Positions 33,179 through 42,138 of a stretch of DNA of 64,000 nt are shown here, in pieces. Position 1 is the first letter of the stretch, and each line of letters starts with the position of its first letter. The translations under genes and the position numbers were made by a program. This DNA comes from Desulfotomaculum sp. (GTDB taxonomy: Bacteria; Bacillota; Desulfotomaculia; Desulfotomaculales; Desulfallaceae): positions 25,215 to 89,214 of the forward strand of contig JAENYQ010000001.1 in assembly GCA_016841675.1 (NCBI GenBank). The letters are read 5' to 3'. The notes under the pieces were generated by a model. That model was not told the DNA's origin. It searched no databases and saw nothing but the letters and a program-made list of their open reading frames with translations.

Positions 33179-34673
33179 AACAAAGTGGCTTAAAAAAGCA
33201 ATTGGTGAAATCAGTAAGCTCTTGGCCCCCGTGGCCAGCTTTTCCTTTGGCTCATCTGCCGCCCCCTATGCACTCAAAAGCCAAAAGGTTAACTACGAGC
33301 TCACCAAACAGTTGTATAAGAATATTCATGATGACTACAAGTTGGGCGCGGCTTTTGCCCGACCCGTCATTGACACCTGTGTAGGTTTTATGGGTACGCC
33401 GACGCTCCGTAGTGAGGACGAGGACGCCCAGGCGGTACTAGATGACCACTTTGGCCGCTGGACCGGCCGGTTTTTGGCAGCAACGCGCAACTGTCTGAGG
33501 GACGGTGACCATTTTTTCCGCTTGGTTCGCGTCGATGAGGGGCAAAGTAAACTCTACAAACAGACCGGCCCGCGTATTGACCTGCGAGTGATCCCCGCCG
33601 GTCAGATAAAGGACATTGAAACTGACCCGGTAACCGGTGATATCCTGGCTTATGTACGTGAAGTTAAAGTCAGGTGGGGACCGGAAAAGCGCAAGGAGTA
33701 CGTGGTCACCGAGCGGATTGCCGCCGACATGACCGAGATAAAGCGCGAAGGTGACGTTCCGCCAAATGTGGATAAAAAAGAGGAACACCCCAACCACTGG
33801 GGCTTTATACCGGTGGTGCATTTTAAGAACGAGGCCGAGGAGGATGAGCTGTACGGTAGCTCTGACCTGGAGCCAATTGAGCCGTTCATGAAAGCCTACC
33901 ATGACGTGATGCTGCACGCCATGCAGGGAAGCAAACTACACTCTACGCCCAAGATGAAGCTGAAGGTGAAGGACGTAAAGTCATTCCTGCTTTATAACTT
34001 CGGGGTGGACCTGGATAAGCTGAAGCCAGGTGAAAAGCCAAGCATCAGCCTGGAGGGCAGGGAAATCCTCATCCTTAAAGACGATGAGGAAGCAGGATTT
34101 ATTGAGGTGAAGTCACCTACCGGGGCGGCTGAAACCCTGCTGAAGTTCCTGTTCTACTGCATTGTGGATGTATCTCAGACGCCTGAGTTCGCCTTTGGTA
34201 CCCACGTTAAGAGCTCTAATGCCTCTGTGCAGGAGCAGATGACGCCGCTAATCCGGAAAATCCAGCGTAAGCGCGGCCAATTTGAGGAGCAGTACCAACT
34301 CCTGGGACGGATGCTGTTATCTATGTGGGAACAGTCGGGCGGCTACTCGGTGGACACATATGACACTGTAGTTGACTGGGATGAAATCACCGAGAAGGAC
34401 AAGAAGGCCCTGGCCGAAACCCTGGAGCGCGTGGTTAAGGCCCTGTCCCAGGCTGTGCAGGATGGACTTATGGGTCTGGAATCGGCCGTTGAGTTCTTAC
34501 AGCAGTACGTGCCAACCATGATGAACTGGATCAGTGACGACCCAGAAACCCCCGGGGAACGTGAGCGGATTATCCGGACGCTGATTATGCGCCGGCGTTT
34601 GGAGGATGGCGAGGGTCTGAAGGATGAAGGCAAGGCCATCGACGAGCTTCTGGGCAACGAGGGGGCAGCGTAA
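33171..34673 (+). CDS. Portal protein
   Basis: 501 aa from the ATG at 33171 (AGAAGAAAG upstream). Includes an AARPVIDTCVGFMGTP-like opening (AFARPVIDTCVGFMGTP), a central ring domain (HWGFIPVVHFKNEAEEDELYGSSDLEPIEPFMKAYHDVMLHAMQ) and a C-terminal helical segment with QEQMTPLIRKIQRKR, typical of siphovirus portals of the SPP1-like type. Position directly after terL supports the call. Confidence 0.88.
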   Translation: MAKTKWLKKAIGEISKLLAPVASFSFGSSAAPYALKSQKVNYELTKQLYKNIHDDYKLGAAFARPVIDTCVGFMGTPTLRSEDEDAQAVLDDHFGRWTGRFLAATRNCLRDGDHFFRLVRVDEGQSKLYKQTGPRIDLRVIPAGQIKDIETDPVTGDILAYVREVKVRWGPEKRKEYVVTERIAADMTEIKREGDVPPNVDKKEEHPNHWGFIPVVHFKNEAEEDELYGSSDLEPIEPFMKAYHDVMLHAMQGSKLHSTPKMKLKVKDVKSFLLYNFGVDLDKLKPGEKPSISLEGREILILKDDEEAGFIEVKSPTGAAETLLKFLFYCIVDVSQTPEFAFGTHVKSSNASVQEQMTPLIRKIQRKRGQFEEQYQLLGRMLLSMWEQSGGYSVDTYDTVVDWDEITEKDKKALAETLERVVKALSQAVQDGLMGLESAVEFLQQYVPTMMNWISDDPETPGERERIIRTLIMRRRLEDGEGLKDEGKAIDELLGNEGAA

Positions 34674-35684
34674 TTGTCCTACGCCATGGAAAACGCCCGG
34701 CGCATAATCCAGGAGATGCGTGAGGCATCCGGTGAGTACGCCAAGTGGGCGCTGGAAGCCCGGAAAGGATACATCGACCTGCGCTTGAAGCAGGACCCAG
34801 AGATCCGGCGCCTGTATTTGCGAGCGGCACAGAACATTTCGCGTGAACTGCGGGCCTATGGCAGCATGCACCCACTGCGCCAGCGCCAACTGGAGGCCAT
34901 GGAGACAATCCTTCGTCAGGAGTGGCGCGCTTTCAATGACCAGCTTAAGGGGGCTTTGGAAAGCCATATTGAGCAGGCTGTTAAGATATCTGTTGCGCCG
35001 GCCAGGGAGATAACTCTGAATGCCGTGGTGGGCGCTAACGTGGGTTTGTCGTCTGAGCGGGTGCGCGAAGTGTTTGTCGCGGTAAACCATGCGGCCATCG
35101 AAGCTATATGGGCAAGGACACGAAAGGGGCTTTATCTGTCTGACCGTATCTGGAATACAGCTCAGAACTTCGGCAGCACTATGCGTGATATCATTCAGTC
35201 AGGCGTGGCAACCGGACAGGACGCCGTGACCACGGCTAGGGTCCTGGAGAGGTACGTTAAGACTGACGCCCGGACCTTTGCCCGGGACTACCCGAATATG
35301 ATGGAGCGTATGAATGGGCGAGTGCCGGGCAACATCTCTTACGAGGCCTTACGCTTAGCCAGGACGGAAATGACGGGGGCTTATGGCGAGGGGGTTATTG
35401 TTTCAGGTAAGGCTAACCCAGGGTACAAGGGAGTCAAATGGATTCTGTCAAACACTCACCCAGTTCCGGATATATGCGACGTTTTAGCCGCGGTAGATTT
35501 ATTTGAGAGCGGAAGAGAACCTATATATCCAGCGCACCCAAATTGTTTATGTGCCCTGGTGCCTGTATACGAGGATCCCAATGAGTTTGTTGACCGCTTA
35601 GTTACCTGGAAAGCTGACCCCATGAGCCAACCTGACTTAGAAAATTGGTACCAGGATATCTATCAAAACAAAAGGATAGCTTGA
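34674..35684 (+). CDS. Minor head protein (SPP1 gp7/MuF-like)
   Basis: 336 aa, TTG start immediately after the portal stop. The C-terminal MuF-type domain has YEALRLARTEMTGAYGEGVIVS, KWILSNTHPVPDICDVLAAVDLF and YPAHPNCLCALVPV, the conserved HPxC motif. Found next to portal in most Gram-positive siphophages; ejected or capsid-interior protein. Confidence 0.88.
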   Translation: MSYAMENARRIIQEMREASGEYAKWALEARKGYIDLRLKQDPEIRRLYLRAAQNISRELRAYGSMHPLRQRQLEAMETILRQEWRAFNDQLKGALESHIEQAVKISVAPAREITLNAVVGANVGLSSERVREVFVAVNHAAIEAIWARTRKGLYLSDRIWNTAQNFGSTMRDIIQSGVATGQDAVTTARVLERYVKTDARTFARDYPNMMERMNGRVPGNISYEALRLARTEMTGAYGEGVIVSGKANPGYKGVKWILSNTHPVPDICDVLAAVDLFESGREPIYPAHPNCLCALVPVYEDPNEFVDRLVTWKADPMSQPDLENWYQDIYQNKRIA

Positions 35685-35721
35685 CCACCTCGTCGAAATT
35701 TTTCCATGGAGGTGATAATCA

Positions 35722-35862
35722 ATGGGAATAGGTGAGGGAATCATCCTTCCTTTGAGTAACCCGTATAAAAAGAAAAAAAGCAAGAGCCAATTGGAAAAAG
35801 ATGCCTTGCTTAAGACTGCTAAAAAAGCCGGCTTGAAGCCGTTGAAAGGTGGCAAGAAGTAA
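35722..35862 (+). CDS. 46-aa Lys-rich hypothetical protein
   Basis: GGAGGTGATAATCA precedes the ATG. MGIGEGIILPLSNPYKKKKSKSQLEKDALLKTAKKAGLKPLKGGKK is highly basic. It is not in the ORF track because of length. Possibly binds DNA inside the head; unproven. Confidence 0.55.
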   Translation: MGIGEGIILPLSNPYKKKKSKSQLEKDALLKTAKKAGLKPLKGGKK

Positions 35863-35863
35863 A

Positions 35864-36112
35864 ATGACCTTGTTGCCAGGGCAACTTCCCAAGGGCATGG
35901 TCCCGCCAGTAAAGCCAGCTGAAGAAAAACCGAAGCACGTAACTATGGCCGACGGTAATTATGTGGCGGCGATTTACAAGGCGCTGGAGATATTGCCGGT
36001 GGAAGTACGAGTGGACAGGTGTCAGGTATTGGAGGAATACGGACGACCGCCCCGGATTGATTTAGCGCTGACGGTTACCGGGGAAAAGGAGGTGCCGGAT
36101 GCAAAAAGTTAG
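35864..36112 (+). CDS. 82-aa hypothetical head-module protein
   Basis: MTLLPGQLPKGMVPPVKPAEEKPKHVTMADGNYVAAIYKALEILPVEVRVDRCQ..., starting 1 bp after the Lys-rich gene and overlapping the next gene. Not recognised. Confidence 0.55.
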   Translation: MTLLPGQLPKGMVPPVKPAEEKPKHVTMADGNYVAAIYKALEILPVEVRVDRCQVLEEYGRPPRIDLALTVTGEKEVPDAKS

Positions 36113-36389
36113 GTGTGATGGCTGTGAACATAAATTTGTACCCCGCCCCCGGGAAAAGAAAGGGTATCAGTTTTTTAAATGTCCCGAGTGCGACAAGGAG
36201 TACCCGATATGCAAGATAACTCCCAAGGGGATTAAACTGCGAGATAAGCTGGCCCGGGAGCGTGAGCGGTACCGGTTGATGAACCCTGGGAATACGAAAC
36301 CTGCAGATATAATAGCCCAGCATAGGCTGGTGCAAAAACTCACAGAGCAGTTCCAGGCGGAAGTAACGCCACTGGCCAAAGCTCAGTAA
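36099..36389 (+). CDS. Zinc-ribbon protein (96 aa)
   Basis: VRCDGCEHKFVPRPREKKGYQFFKCPECDKEYPICKI has two CxxC pairs and a helical tail. AAAAGGAGGTG precedes the ATG. It resembles small phage zinc-ribbon transglycosylase-free proteins near head genes; function unknown. Confidence 0.6.
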   Translation: MQKVRCDGCEHKFVPRPREKKGYQFFKCPECDKEYPICKITPKGIKLRDKLARERERYRLMNPGNTKPADIIAQHRLVQKLTEQFQAEVTPLAKAQ

Positions 36390-36416
36390 GCACCCAACAA
36401 GAGGGGTGCTTTTCTT
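36389..36416 (+). terminator. Terminator after the packaging operon
   Basis: AGCACCC (36389-36395) / GGGTGCT (36404-36410) followed by TTTTCTT. Confidence 0.8.
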
Positions 36417-36439
36417 ATTGCATTGAAGGAGGTAATTAC

Positions 36440-36796
36440 ATGTCCGAAATCAAAACCACAGGTTACCAGGACCTGCGCGACTATATCCAGGCCACCTGGG
36501 CCTACATCGAACTACGCAACGACCAGGGCGCGGCAATTGTGCGGCTGCCGGTGACCGATGATCGGGTAGCATGGACCCACCAGGCCGGGGCGCAAACGCT
36601 GGAGTTGACCGTAACCGTGAAGGGCTCCGATGCTGATATACCGGTGCCGCAGACTATTGCCGGGAGTGCGCTGTTTAAGGTGGAGGCCGGTGGCGAGGTG
36701 CTCAGCGAGGAACCGTTTGTGGCGTTTACGATTATGGCTGAGGAAGATGAGATTACGATCAAGCACCAGGTACAGGTTCCGCAGGTGGTGGCGTAG
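36440..36796 (+). CDS. 118-aa virion-associated hypothetical protein
   Basis: Beta-rich: WAYIELRNDQGAAIVRLPVTDDRVAWTHQAGAQTLELTVTVKGSDADIPVPQTIAGSALF. AAGGAGG precedes the ATG. First gene of the block upstream of the capsid genes; possibly a decoration or fibre-associated protein. Confidence 0.55.
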   Translation: MSEIKTTGYQDLRDYIQATWAYIELRNDQGAAIVRLPVTDDRVAWTHQAGAQTLELTVTVKGSDADIPVPQTIAGSALFKVEAGGEVLSEEPFVAFTIMAEEDEITIKHQVQVPQVVA

Positions 36797-37024
36797 ATGG
36801 AATTTTGCATTGCAACAGTGGAGTTTTGGGAAGGTGCTGGTTTTGACTGCTCAGACTGGCGAAAATCCGTAGACGGCACGAAAGCCATGGTGCATGCTGA
36901 ATATGCGGGAATACTTGTGCGTAATTTGAAGGCAAACCCGAATGTAACGGTATATAAAGCACCTTCTGCTGAGTTTAATGCGCTGCTTAATTCGACTGAA
37001 TGGCTAGTTGAGGAAGAGCTATGA
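36797..37024 (+). CDS. 75-aa hypothetical protein
   Basis: MEFCIATVEFWEGAGFDCSDWRKSVDGTKAMVHAEYAGILV... directly abuts the previous stop and overlaps the next gene (ATGA). Not recognised. Confidence 0.55.
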   Translation: MEFCIATVEFWEGAGFDCSDWRKSVDGTKAMVHAEYAGILVRNLKANPNVTVYKAPSAEFNALLNSTEWLVEEEL

Positions 37025-38250
37025 TAATGCCCGTAATTGACGATAGTTTAGTTCTGTACCTGCATGGTGCGTGCGGAAAGAACTCACCGCCTACGACCAC
37101 GTGGAAAGACCTGTCGGGGCACGGTAATGACGCAAGACTATCTAATTTTGGTTACGTTGCCGGCAGTGGTTGGGAGAACGAAGGAATAGCATCTGATGGG
37201 GTAAATGATGTAATTTATCTTAATTATTCTCCTTCGTTTAATATTAGGGAAGCGATTACACTTTCAATATGGATGAAAAGAACCAGTATATATGATTTAA
37301 AGCGTGATACATTTTTGTTATCAAGAAATCCATCGTGGTATTTTTATGATGCTTATAATAGTGGTTCAATTCGCGGCGACGTTTATATTGATGGTATTAG
37401 GAAAGCTGGATTGACAACGTTTATCCCTTATGATGGCAACTGGTATCAAGCTACATATACTTATGATAGTTATACCGGCACTGCTACGATGTATAGGAAC
37501 GGCGTGTCATTCAATACTACCACATTATCAGGATTAAGTAATTATCTGATAGACGAATCTACAGCCAATTTCCTTGGCATAGGAATAAACACGTTAGGTA
37601 GAACGCAAATATTAAGCAATGCTTATATTTATAATCGGGCCTTGACACCAGAAGAAGTTCTTCAAAATTACCAGGCAGGACGTGAATGGACACCCCAAAT
37701 AGGAGAACGAATTATAGTATCATCCACAAAACCAATAATCACTGTTACAACCCGCAAAGCCATAGGTACCAGAACCCCAGCGGCCTACATAAACCCGGCA
37801 ATATCCCGGGTAACCAGGTCCGCCAGCGGCACCCGAACCCCAACCAGCGAAATAGCAACCATCACAGCCGAAGCAACCCGGGCCGGAAAAGGCAACCGGC
37901 TACAAGTAGCCCACATTACCCCGGCAGTGTCAATTACCACCCGGGCAGGCAAAGGCACCAGGACACCGGCAAGCCACCTACCCGGCATAGCATCGCTGGC
38001 CACCCGCGCAGGCAGGGGCACGCGGGTACCGGCGTCGCACATTTCCCCGCTGGCATCAACCGCCGGTAGGGCCTTCGCCAGGGTAACCCGGCGGCCAGTT
38101 GCATTCGTGAACCCGGTGATCAGCAATATGGTGCTGCCCCAGGTGAACGCATACGTGTCATACCAGGAGCGCCCGGTAATGCTGAGCGTTCAAGAACGCC
38201 AAACCCTGCTCAGCGTCCAACAACGGGAAGTGAAACTGGAGGTGGAATGA
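37021..38250 (+). CDS. LamG-like structural protein with 21-aa tandem repeats
   Basis: 409 aa. Residues ~5-220 form a concanavalin/LamG-like jelly roll (LYLHGACG...WKDLSGHGNDARL...ITLSIWMKR...YNRALTPEEVLQNY). Residues ~240-370 contain about six degenerate 21-aa repeats of the form TTRAGKGTRTPASHISPAxS. The C-terminus has three 9-aa units (YQERPVMLS, VQERQTLLS, VQQREVKL). This is the architecture of a surface-exposed carbohydrate-binding virion protein, here placed between the packaging genes and the capsid. Confidence 0.7.
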   Translation: MIMPVIDDSLVLYLHGACGKNSPPTTTWKDLSGHGNDARLSNFGYVAGSGWENEGIASDGVNDVIYLNYSPSFNIREAITLSIWMKRTSIYDLKRDTFLLSRNPSWYFYDAYNSGSIRGDVYIDGIRKAGLTTFIPYDGNWYQATYTYDSYTGTATMYRNGVSFNTTTLSGLSNYLIDESTANFLGIGINTLGRTQILSNAYIYNRALTPEEVLQNYQAGREWTPQIGERIIVSSTKPIITVTTRKAIGTRTPAAYINPAISRVTRSASGTRTPTSEIATITAEATRAGKGNRLQVAHITPAVSITTRAGKGTRTPASHLPGIASLATRAGRGTRVPASHISPLASTAGRAFARVTRRPVAFVNPVISNMVLPQVNAYVSYQERPVMLSVQERQTLLSVQQREVKLEVE

Positions 38251-38531
38251 TGCCCCTAATCGGAGATACCGTAAGGCTTAAAGCAGAATTCCGGACCTTC
38301 GCCGGGATTGTAGCGGACCCCACGGACATAACCCTAAAGGTTTACAACGCATACCGGCGTCAGATCGGGGAGGCTATTGCAATCGGTCCCGAGCATCGGA
38401 CGGGACCAGGGGCTTATCAGTATGATTATACGTTGCCGGAGGGCACCGATGTCATATATTACGAGTGGTCGGGGATGTTAGAGGGCTTGCCGGTTGTTGC
38501 GCGGGGTAGAATGCCAGCTTTGTGGGTGTAA
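38247..38531 (+). CDS. 94-aa small Ig-like virion protein
   Basis: Overlaps the LamG gene by ATGA. MPLIGDTVRLKAEFRTFAGIVADPTDITLKVYNAYRRQIGE...GAYQYDYTLPEGTDVIYYEWSGMLEGLPVVARGRMPALWV is a beta-sandwich-type domain commonly found in phage baseplate or head-fibre proteins. Confidence 0.6.
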   Translation: MMPLIGDTVRLKAEFRTFAGIVADPTDITLKVYNAYRRQIGEAIAIGPEHRTGPGAYQYDYTLPEGTDVIYYEWSGMLEGLPVVARGRMPALWV

Positions 38532-38551
38532 ATAGTATTATGCATGTATAC

Positions 38552-38580
38552 AACCGCCTCTTTTGGGGCGGTTATTCTAT
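38552..38580 (+). terminator. Possible terminator
   Basis: AACCGCC-tcttttgg-GGCGGTT followed by ATTCTATT; the U-tract is weak, so termination may be partial. Confidence 0.5.
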
Positions 38581-38704
38581 TGCTTTGAAAGGGGTGGTTC
38601 CCGTGTGATTACACATTTAGTTTATATCGCGAACGAGCAAAGCAGCTACAAGGGGGTGAGCGAACATCAGTAAAGGAAAATGGCTAAGGCTCCCGGTAGG
38701 GGAA

Positions 38705-40135
38705 ATGCCCAGGCCTACAGGTGAAACCGCCTCACTGATGGCCAGTATTAACGGGGAGATGAGTGTCAGCGACATACCGCTGGCAACATGGGCGGATCTG
38801 GACGCAATCAAGGCCGGAGATGATGCACCCCTGGAGGTTGTGGTTGAGGTACCGGTTGGCCGGTCAAGGCGCGGGTGGAATTACAGGGCTAAAGCCCTGC
38901 AGAGTATTGTCGGGGAAGTTATGGGCCAAGGCCTGCCCGGGTTCTTGGGCCACCAGAAGCCGGAGAACGTTGATACCGAGTTCCCAACGCCGGTAACCCA
39001 CTGGGTGGGTGCCAAGTTCGACCCGCAAAGGGAGAACAAGGATAGTACCGGCAAGGTACTGAGTAAAGGCGTGGCCTATTTCCGGGGCGTTGTTGATAAG
39101 TCAGCCGACGATTTAAAACGTTGGGTTAAGGCCAAGGTAATCCGTCAGGTCAGCATATTCGGTTATCCCAAGATACAAAAGGCGGCCGGGGAGACCAACG
39201 TGGTAGACTACCAGGCCCTGAGCATCGACTGGACGCCGCTAAACAGGATGGGTATGCCCACCAAGATAGTGGCCCTGGGGGAAATTGACGTAATCGGCGG
39301 AGAGCTGGACGGCAGCCATGAAGAGTTGCACAACGAACTCAGAGAAGTCGCCCGCCAAGTCATGGGAATCACAGACGGCGACAATCAGTGGATATACATC
39401 GAAAAGGTCTTTGATGATGCGGTTATTGTTGAATACACTGGCCCGAACAAGGCCAGTAAGCTGTATAAGTTCGGCTATGCCGTCATAGATGGCAAGCTGC
39501 AGCTTGGGGAAAAGGCTGAGGTGGTCAAAAAGACCACTTATGAGCCAACAGGTGAAATCTATTATGGAGGTAGTCAGTCAGTGGACTGGAAAGAATACCT
39601 GGCAAAAATCAGAGCAATGATCAAGTCCGGGGACGTTACTCTCGGGCAGGTAGTAGGTGAAATGGGTTGGCAAGCACAGCAAATTGCCGGCGAAATCGAC
39701 GCCGAGTGGTTAAAGAAAGTCACCGGGGAGATGGCCCTTTTGGGCGACATCATGAAAGAACTGGGCGTAGAGCCTGACAAGGCAGTGGCCAAAGTCAAGG
39801 AACTGGTCAAGGCGGCCGGCGAGATGGCCGTCATCGAGCAGACCAGGGTTGTCGGTGAGATGCTTACCGATAAGGTCAAGTCTGATGCCGTGCGCACCGC
39901 CCTGGGCGACGACAAGACCATGCTGGGCAAGCTGTTTAAGTCCTCGGTCAAAGTACAGCCCGACATGACCAAGGAGCAAATCGCCAGCGAAATCGACACA
40001 TTCTTGGCCGACGAAGCGGTCAAAGGAGAGATCAGCCGGATCCACACCGACCCGGTACCGGTTGGCAGCAAGATTAACAACCGGACTGACAGTGACGCAC
40101 CCAAAGCATTGCGTAAGAAAAGTGTAGCGCTCTAA
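38705..40135 (+). CDS. Putative prohead protease/scaffold fusion protein
   Basis: 476 aa from the ATG. The N-terminal ~190 residues (VVVEVPVGRSRRGWNYRAKALQ, LPGFLGHQKPENV, VAYFRGVVDKSADDLKRWVKAKVIRQVSIFGYPK, LSIDWTPLNRMGMPTKIVAL) fit a prohead-protease-like domain with candidate His in LGHQ and Ser in QVSIFG. The C-terminal ~250 residues are acidic and helical, like a scaffold. No ATG/GTG/TTG lies upstream in frame, but AAGGGGGTGA sits 6 bp before an in-frame ATC at 38666, adding ISKGKWLRLPVGE; the annotated ATG has a poorly spaced RBS. The true start may be ATC. It is directly followed by the decoration and capsid genes. Confidence 0.6.
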   Translation: MPRPTGETASLMASINGEMSVSDIPLATWADLDAIKAGDDAPLEVVVEVPVGRSRRGWNYRAKALQSIVGEVMGQGLPGFLGHQKPENVDTEFPTPVTHWVGAKFDPQRENKDSTGKVLSKGVAYFRGVVDKSADDLKRWVKAKVIRQVSIFGYPKIQKAAGETNVVDYQALSIDWTPLNRMGMPTKIVALGEIDVIGGELDGSHEELHNELREVARQVMGITDGDNQWIYIEKVFDDAVIVEYTGPNKASKLYKFGYAVIDGKLQLGEKAEVVKKTTYEPTGEIYYGGSQSVDWKEYLAKIRAMIKSGDVTLGQVVGEMGWQAQQIAGEIDAEWLKKVTGEMALLGDIMKELGVEPDKAVAKVKELVKAAGEMAVIEQTRVVGEMLTDKVKSDAVRTALGDDKTMLGKLFKSSVKVQPDMTKEQIASEIDTFLADEAVKGEISRIHTDPVPVGSKINNRTDSDAPKALRKKSVAL

Positions 40136-40163
40136 GCAAATACGAATTTTGGAGGTAATATAA

Positions 40164-40673
40164 ATGGCATTTCCCGGACAACCCACTCCTTCGACTGTGA
40201 CTCACAACGACCGTAACCCTGTTAGTGACGGCCAAAGCGTCAAAGTTACCGTGCTAGGCCCTGCGGTAGTCAACAGTGACGAGTTCTACCTGATTGACGA
40301 CTTTCTGGGCTGCGCTTTTGAGTCCGTAACCTTAGACCCCGGTGAGCAGGCGGAGTTAGCACTGAATATCGCGCCAGCTGAGTATGAGTCCAACCAGACC
40401 AACCCTGGTCTAGCTTACGCCACAGGCTCCCTGCTGTACTGGGATCCCGTTGCTAATATCTTTACAACCGACCCAGTGGACAACCGCCTGACCGGCAGGG
40501 TGACTGTGGCCAAGGATGCCAACGATGTGATCTGGTTCATCCTGTTCCCACAGGGTGTAGACCGGGTGGCAGAGGCTCATGCCGACAGCGCCGCTGCAGA
40601 CGTCCCCGGCCTTGTCGCCGACTATAACGGTTTGCTGGCCAAGCTACGGGCAGCGGGGATCCTAAACGTCTAA
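40164..40673 (+). CDS. Capsid decoration/cement protein (DUF2190-like)
   Basis: 169 aa; MAFPGQPTPSTVTHNDRNPVSDGQSVKVTVLGPAVVNSDEFYLIDDFLGCAFESVTLDPGEQAELALNI... followed by a hydrophobic-patch repeat. Domain order and position before the major capsid gene match DUF2190-type cement proteins. TTTTGGAGG precedes the ATG. Confidence 0.65.
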   Translation: MAFPGQPTPSTVTHNDRNPVSDGQSVKVTVLGPAVVNSDEFYLIDDFLGCAFESVTLDPGEQAELALNIAPAEYESNQTNPGLAYATGSLLYWDPVANIFTTDPVDNRLTGRVTVAKDANDVIWFILFPQGVDRVAEAHADSAAADVPGLVADYNGLLAKLRAAGILNV

Positions 40674-40711
40674 TTGTTAACTGCAAATAACTAAACCGGA
40701 GGAATAAAAAA

Positions 40712-41764
40712 TTGGCAAAAATCGTTTCGATTGAGACCCTAAAGGCCGAGCGGGCGAACAGAAACCTTAGTGTTGCTGTCCCGTTTACCATCGGCGGTCG
40801 GCATTTTGCGGTGACCAAGGAAATCGTCAATGGCGAGATGGCCGTATACGAGCTGTCCCGGCCCATTGGTGAAATGCTCACCACCGGCGACCTGCAGGCT
40901 GAACTGCTGCAGAAAATCGTGTTGGACGTGGAACTAGGCCGCGAGGAAGTACCCCTGCTGTACACCCCGATTTATGACCGTATGGAGAACGCGGACTTCC
41001 CCAAGGAGTTCGAGGCCAAGTGGGCGCAGTACGGCACTGTGGTGTTCCTGGAGCATGTTGAGGGTGAAGAGGTCAAATTCGGCAGCCTGGACACCGAGCA
41101 AGGGCCTATTGCCCGCATCGTCACCTGGGCAGCTGGATTCCAGTACACCGAGGACTTCAAAGTGTACAACCAGACCTTTAACATGGAAATGTTTAACCGG
41201 GCGTTTGGTGAAGCACATAACGCACTTTTAAACCACATTCACCTGAACCCGATCCTGTCGTTTGTCTTCGCCGCACCCAACCAGACGGGACCGATTTGGG
41301 TAGACGTTGACTACCAGGTGCTGCCCAATAACGTTGGCGCTCATCCTGTTCTATCTATGAGGGCCACGTTGGAAAGTGCCCTGCAGACCTGCGCGACTGC
41401 TAGGCGCCCGGCCTCTGTGTTGTTGGCTTCCAGCGCTGACAAGTTCCGGATTGAGGCAGGCCTGGAAGCGCTCATGGTCAGCGGAAGCACCCATAAAGCT
41501 CTGAATATACCGACCATCATTTACTATGATGGCTGGCAGATCACTGTGGCGAAGAAATCATACAATTATGTCGGTGTGGCAACGGGAACCTGTTACTTGA
41601 TCCGGCCCAAACGCGGTTTTAAAGAGCTCATCAAGCACGACCTGCGCGTGGATGCGGATGGTGCTGACCTGTCCCGTCTGATTGAAAACACTATCGTTGG
41701 CCGGTCCCGCCGCGGCGTGTATGCTGCTATTCCGGAAAATGTGCAGGAGATAACCCTGCCGTAA
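40712..41764 (+). CDS. Major capsid protein
   Basis: 350 aa, TTG start behind CCGGAGGAATAAAAAA. The N-terminal arm (SIETLKAERANRNLSVAVPF) is followed by a HK97-fold-like body; the C-terminus has IPTIIYYDGWQITVAKKSYNYVGVATGTCYLIRPKRGFKELIKHDLRV, typical of gp5-like capsids. Position after protease/scaffold and cement genes supports it. Confidence 0.8.
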   Translation: MAKIVSIETLKAERANRNLSVAVPFTIGGRHFAVTKEIVNGEMAVYELSRPIGEMLTTGDLQAELLQKIVLDVELGREEVPLLYTPIYDRMENADFPKEFEAKWAQYGTVVFLEHVEGEEVKFGSLDTEQGPIARIVTWAAGFQYTEDFKVYNQTFNMEMFNRAFGEAHNALLNHIHLNPILSFVFAAPNQTGPIWVDVDYQVLPNNVGAHPVLSMRATLESALQTCATARRPASVLLASSADKFRIEAGLEALMVSGSTHKALNIPTIIYYDGWQITVAKKSYNYVGVATGTCYLIRPKRGFKELIKHDLRVDADGADLSRLIENTIVGRSRRGVYAAIPENVQEITLP

Positions 41765-41777
41765 GGGGGTGGTCTAA

Positions 41778-42137
41778 TTGACCCCAACAGATGCACTGCG
41801 CACCGAACTGCGGGAACTGCTGGATGAGGTGATCCCCTCCGGGGGCACGGACGCAGACACCCGTTTTACCGCCGCCCAGGTAGACGCAATGCTCGCGGTT
41901 GCCCACAATGTGGATGCCGCAGCGGCCACCGGATGGACCCGTAAAGCCGGGATGCTTCAGCGAGAACTGGGACGCATAAAGTCCAGCAGCACGGGGCAGG
42001 AACGTTATGACTTTGAAACACTGAAAGACAACCTGAGTTATGCGCTCACCATGGCTCAGACCTACAGGGAACTGGCCGGTCCCGCACCGTCACAGGTGAG
42101 CCAGCTATTCGGCGTTGCTAAGCCAGAGGTGATCTGA
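41778..42137 (+). CDS. Head-tail connector protein (gp6-like)
   Basis: 119 aa, TTG start. LRELLDEVIPSGGTDADTRFTAAQVDAMLAVAHNVDAAAATGWTRKAGMLQRELGRIKSSSTGQERYDFETLKDNL is a helical adaptor of the connector family. Confidence 0.7.
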   Translation: MTPTDALRTELRELLDEVIPSGGTDADTRFTAAQVDAMLAVAHNVDAAAATGWTRKAGMLQRELGRIKSSSTGQERYDFETLKDNLSYALTMAQTYRELAGPAPSQVSQLFGVAKPEVI

Positions 42138-42138
42138 T

